Of a stretch of 64,000 nt of DNA, positions 7,606 to 14,492 are shown piece by piece. How positions within the stretch are numbered: position 1 is the first letter of the stretch; the number at the start of each line of letters is the position of its first letter. This stretch comes from CADEED01 sp036677145 (GTDB lineage Bacteria > Pseudomonadota > Gammaproteobacteria > Steroidobacterales > Steroidobacteraceae). A model generated the notes under the pieces. That model saw only the letters and a list, made by a program, of their open reading frames with translations. It was not told the origin of the DNA and did no database searches. Both the position numbers and the translations under genes were made by a program. The DNA lies in assembly GCA_036677145.1 (NCBI GenBank), contig JAKFFF010000018.1, positions 1 through 64,000 of the forward strand, given 5' to 3'.

Positions 7606-9767
7606 TTCAACACTCCCTTCATCTCCAGTTCTTCATATCGCGAGGCCGACAGGCCGCAGATTTCCGTGGCCACCTGCCGGTTGTGTTCGCCCATGCCGGG
7701 CGCACGGAACGGCGCGGTCGTCGCGCGCGAGAAGTCGATGGGTGTACGCATGTGCCCGAACTCGCCGAGCAAGGGGTGCACGAGCGGGACGAGAGGATTT
7801 CGCGCGTGCAGTTGCGCGTCGTGTTCCATGAGATCCGACATGTCCTGCACCACGCCCGCGGCGATCCCGAGTTGCTGCAGGGTTTCCGTCGCCGCGACGT
7901 CCGCGCGCGCCGCGCACCACTGCGCAAGCGCCGCGTCGCGCGCGTTCGCATCGCCCGCGTCGAGACGCTCGCCTTGCGCGAACGTCCGCCATTGTTCTGG
8001 TGTATCGAAGGTCACGGCCACCCAGCGTTCTTCGCCGCGCGCCGCGTACACACCCTGGTGGAACACGCGCGGATCCGCGTTGCCGAGCCGCGTCGCGGAC
8101 GCGCCGGGCGCGAACGCGTCGCGCATCTGCTGCACGCACACTTCGTACATCGATGCGTCGATGTGGCAGCCGCGCTGGCGCGCATGGCGATGTTCGAGGG
8201 CGGCGATCACCGCCGCGGCCATGGCGAACGGCAACACGACGTCGCCATACGGCGCTGCGCTCGGGATGACCGGATTGCGATCCGGCCAGCCGGTCATGAA
8301 TGTCCGGCCGCTGAGCGCCGCGCCGGTGCCATCCACGCCCCAGCTCTTCGCGAGCGGGCCGGTCTGTCCATACACGCTGCCCGAAACCATGATGATGCCC
8401 GGGTTGCGCGCCGCCAGGCGCGGATAGTCCAGGCCTAACTTCTCGAGCGTGCCGGGGGAGAAATTCTCGACCACCACGTCCGCCCAGTCGATCAGGGGCT
8501 CGAGCAGCTCGCGGCTCTCGGGCTGCTTGAGATCGAGCGCGAGGCTGAGCTTCGAACTGTTGAGATGCGAGAACCACGGCTTGTCGTCGAAATTGCCGGG
8601 GCGCGAGGCGCTCACCTGCACGTCGAGCCGCGAAAGGCAGGGGCGAGTGCGCGATTCGACCTTGACGATCTCGCAACCCAGATCGCCGAGCGTCTTGGTG
8701 GTGATGGAGCCGACCAGCGCCCAGGAGAAATCCAGCACGCGTACGCCGGCCAGCGGGCCGCGCGCCGGGCTTGCGCGGCGCGACGCACGCGGCGGCGCGG
8801 TCTGCGCCGCGCCCGTCAGTGACATGAACCGGCCGGGCTCGCGGCCCTGGGCCGTCTCGCGCCAGAATCCGCGCGCCGCGAGATGCGGATCATCGAGAAC
8901 GTCTGACGGAGCGGCGATCACCGTGGCATTGATGCCGCGCCGCCGACCTTCGTCGGCGATCTCCGCGCGCGTGCGCGTGAGGAAAAAAGCTTCGATGGCC
9001 GCTTCCCACTGCAGGCGCGTCGCGGCATCGAGCGTCGAGCGGTCGTAACGCTCCCAGTTCACGCCGGCCAGCGGATTGGGCGCGCCGCAGGCGTCCATCC
9101 AGTCGCTCAGTCCCTGGTTGGCGGGCGCGCCGAAGCGGCCGGTCATCAACGAGTGGAAACAGAAGCCGTCGCGCAGGGCCCAGATGCAACGCACGGTGGC
9201 GCGGCCATAGTTGAGCGCGCCGCCCGCGCGCTTGAGCAGACGCTTGTCGAACTGCCAGACGAGCAGGCCGTTGACGTTGCGCGAGAACGCGACTTCCTGC
9301 GAGGAGATGTCGACGTGTTGTCCGAGCCCGGTGCGCCGGCGCTCATGCAGCGCCGTCAGTGCGCCGACGGCCGCGACCATGTCCGCGTGAAAGCCGCAGG
9401 CGTCGAGCGCTTCTTTGACCGGCACGCGATCCAGGTCGCCGATGAGACGCAGGATGCCGCCCGTCGCGGACGCGACGAGTTCCGAGCCACGCCAGTGCCG
9501 GCGCGGGCCAGTGCTGCCGAAAGTGCTGACGGAGACGTGGATCAGTCGCGGATTGGCGGCCTCGATCTGCGCCCTCGACAGGCCGGTTTCCTCGATCCGC
9601 GCCAGCCCGAGGTTTTCGAGCAGGAAATCAGCGCCAGCGAGGTCCGCTTCGCGCAGCGCCGCGTCGCATCCGACGATCTCGGCCCCAAGGTCCGCGAGGA
9701 ACCGGGCCAGCGCGCTATCTACTGTGCGCCGCCAAGCCAGTACACGCACCCCCTCGAGCAATTTCAT
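7602..9767 (-). CDS. Fused double CaiB/BaiF class III CoA-transferase
   Basis: 721 residues, nearly twice the family length: an N-terminal copy (about 1-315) and a C-terminal copy (about 338-721), each beginning with the same motif (LLEGVRVLAW and LAGVRVLDFSW). The N-copy has GLGQHVDISSQEVAF (Glu158) and the C-copy GCHIDASMYEVC (Glu542). Both carry Glu where formyl-CoA transferase has its catalytic Asp; many CaiB relatives do too. The C-copy keeps VVVENFSPGTLEKLGLDY. The start at 9767 gives the ATGA overlap with the upstream gene, while a much longer upstream open frame is arginine-rich shadow. It resembles a pseudo-dimer replacing a heterodimeric CoA-transferase such as BbsEF. Confidence 0.88.
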   Translation of the reverse strand: MKLLEGVRVLAWRRTVDSALARFLADLGAEIVGCDAALREADLAGADFLLENLGLARIEETGLSRAQIEAANPRLIHVSVSTFGSTGPRRHWRGSELVASATGGILRLIGDLDRVPVKEALDACGFHADMVAAVGALTALHERRRTGLGQHVDISSQEVAFSRNVNGLLVWQFDKRLLKRAGGALNYGRATVRCIWALRDGFCFHSLMTGRFGAPANQGLSDWMDACGAPNPLAGVNWERYDRSTLDAATRLQWEAAIEAFFLTRTRAEIADEGRRRGINATVIAAPSDVLDDPHLAARGFWRETAQGREPGRFMSLTGAAQTAPPRASRRASPARGPLAGVRVLDFSWALVGSITTKTLGDLGCEIVKVESRTRPCLSRLDVQVSASRPGNFDDKPWFSHLNSSKLSLALDLKQPESRELLEPLIDWADVVVENFSPGTLEKLGLDYPRLAARNPGIIMVSGSVYGQTGPLAKSWGVDGTGAALSGRTFMTGWPDRNPVIPSAAPYGDVVLPFAMAAAVIAALEHRHARQRGCHIDASMYEVCVQQMRDAFAPGASATRLGNADPRVFHQGVYAARGEERWVAVTFDTPEQWRTFAQGERLDAGDANARDAALAQWCAARADVAATETLQQLGIAAGVVQDMSDLMEHDAQLHARNPLVPLVHPLLGEFGHMRTPIDFSRATTAPFRAPGMGEHNRQVATEICGLSASRYEELEMKGVLK

Positions 9768-10855
9768 CGATGTTCTCCAGGCGCGCGCACGAAATGCATG
9801 ACTTGCGCGAGCGTCGTTGCCGGAATGCGCCAGGGTTGGCGCGCGAGCAGCAGCGCCGGAATTCCCGCGTCGCGCAGCGACTTCATCTGGCGCGCGATCT
9901 CCCAGGGCAGTGCCTCGTTGTGTTCGCCGAGCCAGATGACGATCGCATCGGCGCGTTGATCCAGCGCGCGATCGGCCAGCCAGCGCGCGTTGCCGCGCAT
10001 CGACAGCGCCGGCGATTCGCGCCGCTGGAAATCCGTGGCGATCGCCGCGAGCGGATCGCGCGAGCTGCGCTCGCCGGCGGCGGAAGATTCGGTGAGCTCG
10101 AGTACGAGTGATGCACCGGTGGCTTCGATCGCGATGTGCAACTGGTTGTCCGGCGGCGGATCTCCGGCGAGCACCACGCGCCTCGGCATGGGCAGCAACG
10201 CGGCCGCCTCCAGCCAGCGACGCGCGGCATCGTCGAACGTGGAGCGCCAATCACAACCGGCGGCGAAGGTGCAATCCGAAGCGGCGCTGCCCGGCAGCGG
10301 CGCGGGAAGCAGGCGACGGGCTTGCACCGCGCGCAACAACTCCTCGCGCTGCCGCACGCGCTCGATGGCCGGCGCCAGCGCGTCGGTCCCGGCGCCGAGC
10401 TGCGCAGCGAGCAGGCGCGTGGACTCGAGCGTGTGTTCGAAGCTGGCGCCGCGCGGCAGGCCGGCGACGTCGAAGAGCAGCGGCCGCGGACCGGCGCAAA
10501 CGCCGCGCCTTTGCAGCTCGCACAGGTAGTAATACAGCCGCTGAGCACTGTCGTCGCCGCGCGGGAAGACGACGCTGTGAAGATGGTCGAGCGCGCCGGC
10601 CAACCACTGCTGGGTGATGCTGCGCACGTCCGGTGCGAATGAACTTTCGAGGAAGCCATCGGCGCCCGGTGTCGCGGCGTCCACGCCGCGCAGCCGCACC
10701 GGCAGTGAGTTGCCCGCGATGATCAACTCGACGGGAATGTCATTGCCGACGTAACCCACGACGCGATGGCCCGCGGCGGCGGCGGCACGCGCCGCGGCCT
10801 GCGGATCCTGCCGCAGCGTGGCCATGAGTTGCACGAAGTCGACCGTTCCGTTCAT
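9764..10855 (-). CDS. 2-hydroxyacyl-CoA dehydratase-like subunit lacking the cluster cysteines
   Basis: 363 residues with the fold signature of the second dehydratase subunit (BcrC/FldC type): VVGYVGNDIPVELIIAG, LPVRLRG, SSFAPDVRSITQQWLAG and VVFPRGDDSAQRLYYYL. In characterised members the matching blocks are GYxCSYxP, CPxxxS and CDxxxxxY. Here the three cysteines are replaced by Gly37, Ala74 and Asp101, so a cubane cluster at the usual site seems impossible. The other Cys residues (for example Cys112 and Cys120) are elsewhere. It lies between the TRAP permease and the fused CoA-transferase. It could be a structural partner of the 427-residue subunit. The motif comparison is from memory of the family. 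Confidence 0.72.
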   Translation of the reverse strand: MNGTVDFVQLMATLRQDPQAAARAAAAAGHRVVGYVGNDIPVELIIAGNSLPVRLRGVDAATPGADGFLESSFAPDVRSITQQWLAGALDHLHSVVFPRGDDSAQRLYYYLCELQRRGVCAGPRPLLFDVAGLPRGASFEHTLESTRLLAAQLGAGTDALAPAIERVRQREELLRAVQARRLLPAPLPGSAASDCTFAAGCDWRSTFDDAARRWLEAAALLPMPRRVVLAGDPPPDNQLHIAIEATGASLVLELTESSAAGERSSRDPLAAIATDFQRRESPALSMRGNARWLADRALDQRADAIVIWLGEHNEALPWEIARQMKSLRDAGIPALLLARQPWRIPATTLAQVMHFVRAPGEHR

Positions 10856-10859
10856 CGCG

Positions 10860-12149
10860 TCATGCCAGCCAGGCGGGCAGCGCGAGCGCCACGGCCGGAA
10901 ACGCGATCAGCATCGCGAGGTGCAGGAAATCCGACGCGAGGAACGGCAGCACGCCCTTGAATACTCGGGTGATCGGAATGTCGGGCGCGATGCTGTGCAT
11001 CACATAGAGATTGATGCCGATCGGGGGATGCACGAAGCCGATCTCCATGGTGCGAACGAAGAAGATGCCGAACCAGATGGGCGAGATGCCGAGGGCCGTC
11101 GTGATGGGCAGCAGGATGGGCGCCGTGAGCAGCATCAGCGCGAGCCCGTCCAGCACGGAGCCCAGCACGAGCAGCAGGATGGCGATGGCGATGATGGTCA
11201 CGGTCGGGCCGCTGTCCATCCGGTCGACGAACGTTGCGATCTGGTCGGCGAGGCCCGTGAAGCTCATGAACGACGCGAAGATCAACGCGCCGACGATGAC
11301 CACGTACAACATGCCGCTGGTGCGCAACGTGCGTTCGAGCGCGTGGCAGAAGGCGCCCCAGGTGAGCCGTTTGCGCAGCGCGCACAGCAACAGGGCCAGC
11401 GTGGCGCCGATCGACGCCGCCTCGGTCGGCGTGAACCAGCCGATCGCGATGCCCGCCAGCACGATGGCCACCAATGCCGCGAGGTCGAGCACGCGCAGCA
11501 CCGCCTTGCCTCTTTCGGACCACGGAACCCGCGGTGAGGGAGGCGCGATGCTCGGCCGGAAGTGGCACAGGATGACGATGGTCGCCATGTAGAACAGCGT
11601 CTGCGTCACCACCGGAATGATCGCGGCGGTGAATAGTTTGCCGATGGATTGTTCGGCGATGATGCCGAACACGATGAGCGCGCCCGACGGTGGCGTGAGT
11701 GATCCCAACGTGCCGCCCGCGGCGACCGAGCCGGACGCGAACGCCGTCGAATAACCGCGCCGGCGCATTTCCGGCAGTCCGATCTGTCCCATCGTCGCCG
11801 CTGTCGCGAGGCTCGAGCCGCTCACCGCGCCGAATCCGGCGCAGCCCGCGATAGTCGCGAGAGCAAGTCCGCCGCGCCGATGTCCCACCAGGCCCGCGGC
11901 GGCGCTGAAGAAGTCGCGGCTCGCGCCCGCGACGAAACACAGATGCGCCATGAGCAGGAACAACGGCAGCACGCCGAGCTCGAAGCGGGTCACCGCTTCG
12001 AAGAAGACCACCGATCCTTTGATGAGCGCGGGCTCCGGCCCGATCAGCAACATCAGGCCGACGAGACCCACGACGCCCATCGCGATGCCGATGGGGACGC
12101 CCAGCGCGAGCAGGCCCAGCAATGCGATGACGCCATACAGGCCGCTCAT
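10860..12149 (-). CDS. TRAP transporter large permease (DctM family)
   Basis: 429 residues and strongly hydrophobic with about a dozen membrane segments. Features typical of DctM are GVPIGIAMGVVGLVGL near the start, GAVSGSSLATAATMGQIGLPEM, GSLTPPSGALIVFGIIAE, WFTPTEAASIG and the C-terminal HPPIGINLYVMHSI. It drives sodium-coupled uptake of the ligand delivered by the binding protein. The start at 12149 gives a conventional N-terminus (MSGLYGVIALLGLL) and the ATGA overlap with the small permease; a longer upstream frame is not membrane-like. It is separated from the dehydratase-like gene downstream by only four bases. Confidence 0.95.
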   Translation of the reverse strand: MSGLYGVIALLGLLALGVPIGIAMGVVGLVGLMLLIGPEPALIKGSVVFFEAVTRFELGVLPLFLLMAHLCFVAGASRDFFSAAAGLVGHRRGGLALATIAGCAGFGAVSGSSLATAATMGQIGLPEMRRRGYSTAFASGSVAAGGTLGSLTPPSGALIVFGIIAEQSIGKLFTAAIIPVVTQTLFYMATIVILCHFRPSIAPPSPRVPWSERGKAVLRVLDLAALVAIVLAGIAIGWFTPTEAASIGATLALLLCALRKRLTWGAFCHALERTLRTSGMLYVVIVGALIFASFMSFTGLADQIATFVDRMDSGPTVTIIAIAILLLVLGSVLDGLALMLLTAPILLPITTALGISPIWFGIFFVRTMEIGFVHPPIGINLYVMHSIAPDIPITRVFKGVLPFLASDFLHLAMLIAFPAVALALPAWLA

Positions 12150-12613
12150 TCCGGCTTCTCCGGACGCATTGCCTTGCGCAAGAAGAGCACCGACAGCGCC
12201 GCGGCGGTCACGGTGACCACCAGGCGAATCGGGCGGAACGAGATGTCGAGGACTTCGGTTTGTTCGAATGAATTCCAGGCCTCGGCGGTGAGCCAGGCCG
12301 AGCCGGCGCAGAGCGCCGCGAAACACGCACTCGCGAGCGCGGCGCCGATGCGATGCGCCAGGCGCTGCGCGGATTTCGACATCCGGTCGGTGAGCATGTG
12401 CACGGCCGCATGCGCGCCGCGCAGCGTGGCGATCAGCATCGCGGCGCAGGCCGCCGGAACGATCGCGAACTGCACGATCTCGAGCGCGCCCGTCACGGGA
12501 AGGCCGGTGTGCCGGCCGATCACGGCCACTGCCTCCACCGCCATCATGGTCAGCAGTCCCGCAGAGCCGATGTAAAAGAGCGGGCCGCGCGGGCTCTGCT
12601 CTTCGCTACTCAT
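12146..12613 (-). CDS. TRAP transporter small permease (DctQ family)
   Basis: 155 residues from the start at 12613, which overlaps the preceding stop (ATGA); an alternative ATG at 12622 would add three residues. Four hydrophobic segments are visible (around FYIGSAGLLTMMAVEAVAV, FAIVPAACAAMLIATL, IGAALASACFAALCAG and LVVTVTAAALSVLFL), the DctQ topology. It pairs with the large permease immediately downstream. The sequence is weakly conserved, as usual for DctQ, so the call leans on topology, size and position. Confidence 0.88.
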   Translation of the reverse strand: MSSEEQSPRGPLFYIGSAGLLTMMAVEAVAVIGRHTGLPVTGALEIVQFAIVPAACAAMLIATLRGAHAAVHMLTDRMSKSAQRLAHRIGAALASACFAALCAGSAWLTAEAWNSFEQTEVLDISFRPIRLVVTVTAAALSVLFLRKAMRPEKPE

Positions 12614-13716
12614 CTCATCCATGCGTGTCCGTCCCGATATTCGAAAGTGACAGGGGGAAGCCCGGCGGTCGCCGTGATGTCCTCGACATAGCGCATGACC
12701 GTCGTGGCCTCCGCGTCGGAACAGGGCCGCGGCCGGCCGGGCGCATCGACGTGAACAGGAATGAAACCGACGGCGAGCGAACCGTCGGTTCGCCGCCTAA
12801 CGTTCGCCAGCATCGAATGGACTGCTTGCGGATGAAAAGGCGCGAGGTAATACGCGGGATCGGGATCGAAGCCGAAGATCTCGCGCCGGCGCCGCGCCCA
12901 TGCGGCGCGCCCTGGATCGTCGGTGTCGGGGCTCAGCGCGCGCGTGACCACGCAGCCGTTGCCGAGCCCGTGGTAGATAGGCTTGCCGCGATACATCTCG
13001 ACGCCGCGCAGGATGTGCGCATGATGGCCGACCACCACGTCGGCGCCGGCATCGATGGCCGCGTGCGCGATCGCGCGTTCATAAGGCGCAAGTTTCGCGG
13101 GCGTGTGCACGATGCCCTTGTGCAGCGCCACCACGACCAGTTCCGCGGATTCGCGCGCCGCGCGGATGCCGTCCGCCATCGCCGCGAGAGACTCCGCGTT
13201 GGGTGTCGCGAGCGGCGCGCGCGGATTGATGGGGGACCCATCGGCGGTTTCCACGCGCACGTACGCGCACCCGGCGCGTGTCGGTGTGGCCCACGCTTCC
13301 TCGGGGCCGACGCAGTTGTAACTGAGCAGCGCGATGCGGATTCCACCGTGTTCGATGAAGCAGGGCTTTTGCGCGTGGTCGAGATCCGCGCCGGCGCCGC
13401 AGTGCGCGACTTCGGCGGTGTCGAGTGCGTCCAAGGTGTCGGCGATGCCCGCGGCACCGCAGTCGCCGATGTGATTGCCGGCGAGCGAGACGGCGTGGAA
13501 TCCGGCGCGCCGCAGGGCGGGGATGTTGTCCGGATCCGCGCCGGGCGCCGCGATGTCGCCGTGCATCTGCGATGTGCGGCGCGTATGCGGGACTTCCAGA
13601 TGGCCGATGGCCACGTCGGCGCGGCGCAGCCGCGGCGCGATCCCGTCGAGCCAGTAATCGGGCTGCGGCACGTCGAGAATCAAATCACCGGTGAAGACCA
13701 GATCGACGTCGCTCAT
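12610..13716 (-). CDS. CapA-like metallophosphoesterase-fold protein
   Basis: 368 residues. It matches the CapA / PGA_cap family, calcineurin-like phosphoesterase folds first known from poly-gamma-glutamate capsule synthesis. Metal-site motifs are visible: FTGDLIL, AIGHLEVP, SLAGNHIGD, VVALHKG and VVGHHAHILRGVE. No signal peptide or membrane anchor is present, unlike the membrane-bound capsule CapA. The start at 13716 is chosen because the domain begins there; the leader to 13749 is arginine-rich. It is the first gene of the operon and lies 24 bases downstream (in its own direction) of the candidate MarR operator. Its role beside a TRAP importer and CoA-transferases is unknown. Confidence 0.85.
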   Translation of the reverse strand: MSDVDLVFTGDLILDVPQPDYWLDGIAPRLRRADVAIGHLEVPHTRRTSQMHGDIAAPGADPDNIPALRRAGFHAVSLAGNHIGDCGAAGIADTLDALDTAEVAHCGAGADLDHAQKPCFIEHGGIRIALLSYNCVGPEEAWATPTRAGCAYVRVETADGSPINPRAPLATPNAESLAAMADGIRAARESAELVVVALHKGIVHTPAKLAPYERAIAHAAIDAGADVVVGHHAHILRGVEMYRGKPIYHGLGNGCVVTRALSPDTDDPGRAAWARRRREIFGFDPDPAYYLAPFHPQAVHSMLANVRRRTDGSLAVGFIPVHVDAPGRPRPCSDAEATTVMRYVEDITATAGLPPVTFEYRDGHAWMR

Positions 13717-13739
13717 GAACCGCCGCGCCAAATTAGTTC

Positions 13740-13753
13740 GTAGTGCCAACCAT
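13740..13753 (-). promoter_or_regulatory. Candidate MarR operator, copy 1 (before CapA/TRAP operon)
   Basis: Read leftward the site is ATGGTTGGCACTAC. It recurs with one mismatch at 14371-14384 as ATAGTTGGCACTAC, and the similarity continues weakly downstream (site 1 GAACTAATTTG, site 2 AAACGATATTG). It lies just before the first gene of the operon, in the gap behind the MarR gene. Two near-identical copies at the two transcription units flanking a MarR gene suggest its operator; this is inference. Confidence 0.55.
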
Positions 13754-13808
13754 ATTAACTACCACCAAAGGCGTACGACAGTCGAGAGCCGGGTGCGGGA
13801 CCGATCGC

Positions 13809-14297
13809 TCAGTCGGGGTCGTGCAGCCTGCGCAGCAGCGCGATCAGGGTGCGCAATTCCTGGTCGGTGTAGCGGCTCACGAACCTTCGCTCATGGTCGA
13901 TCATTTCCTTCTTGAGCGAGCGGCAGGCCTTCGTTCCCGCCGGCGTGAGGAATATGCCCTGGCGCCGCCGGTCGTCGGTGGAGCGTTTGCGCGTCACCCA
14001 GCCCGCATCTTCCATGCGGTCGACCAGCGCCACGACGCTGGCTTTATCGATGCCGAGCTGGTTGGCGATCTCGATCTGCGCGATGCCCGGATTCGCGTTC
14101 GCCAGCAGCAGCGCGCTGAACACGCCGGGCCGAACATAACCTTCCGCGACATTGCGGTTGAAGTCGCGCCACAGCGCGATCTGCGCACGCCGGATATTGA
14201 AGCCCAACAGGGTGGGGAGGCAGTCGAGATCCAGGCCGATTGCGGGCGGCGCGCGTAAATCGCCGGATTCACTGGAGGTCTTCTTCTTGCGCGCCAT
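13809..14297 (-). CDS. MarR family transcriptional regulator
   Basis: 162 residues. The winged helix-turn-helix is clear: QIEIANQLGIDKASVVALVDRMEDAGWVTRKRSTDDRRRQGIFLTP (about residues 73-118), with the DxRxR wing typical of MarR. MarR dimers usually repress divergent or neighbouring genes and release DNA on binding a phenolic or CoA-thioester ligand. The start at 14297 has GGAG seven bases upstream. It lies between the TRAP/CoA-transferase operon and a divergent TBDR, with matching candidate operators on both sides. It is the obvious local regulator. It is probably autoregulated because one operator overlaps its likely promoter. Confidence 0.93.
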   Translation of the reverse strand: MARKKKTSSESGDLRAPPAIGLDLDCLPTLLGFNIRRAQIALWRDFNRNVAEGYVRPGVFSALLLANANPGIAQIEIANQLGIDKASVVALVDRMEDAGWVTRKRSTDDRRRQGIFLTPAGTKACRSLKKEMIDHERRFVSRYTDQELRTLIALLRRLHDPD

Positions 14298-14370
14298 GGG
14301 GGCTCCTTCTACTCGACGTCCCCATGCCGGTCAAATCTGTCCCGGGAGATCCAAGAAGGTTGGGAGACAG

Positions 14371-14384
14371 ATAGTTGGCACTAC
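14371..14384 (+). promoter_or_regulatory. Candidate MarR operator, copy 2 (MarR/TBDR intergenic)
   Basis: ATAGTTGGCACTAC reads towards the TBDR gene, just as copy 1 reads towards the CapA/TRAP operon. It covers the -10 position of the candidate leftward MarR promoter and lies nine bases before a TTGACA on the plus strand (14393-14398). It is therefore placed to control both divergent genes. Confidence 0.55.
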
Positions 14385-14399
14385 AAACGATATTGACAA
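14371..14399 (-). promoter_or_regulatory. Candidate leftward promoter of the MarR gene
   Basis: On the minus strand TTGTCA (14399-14394) and AACTAT (14376-14371) are separated by 17 bases, a plausible sigma-70 pair with a weak -10. Transcription would start near 14364 and leave a leader of about 65 bases. The -10 overlaps the repeated operator motif. Confidence 0.35.
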
Positions 14400-14492
14400 C
14401 CGCGTGTGATGCGGCGCAGTCTCGACGCGCTCACGGGGGAGTGGCCCATGCGGCGGGTTGTTAGGCCGCAATGCACGGATCGGGGAGGGAAT

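Noticed and set aside
9768..10250. N-terminal extension of the double CoA-transferase
   Set aside because: The extension is arginine/alanine-rich, overlaps the dehydratase-like gene completely and lacks any family match. The start at 9767 restores the ATGA overlap seen throughout the operon.
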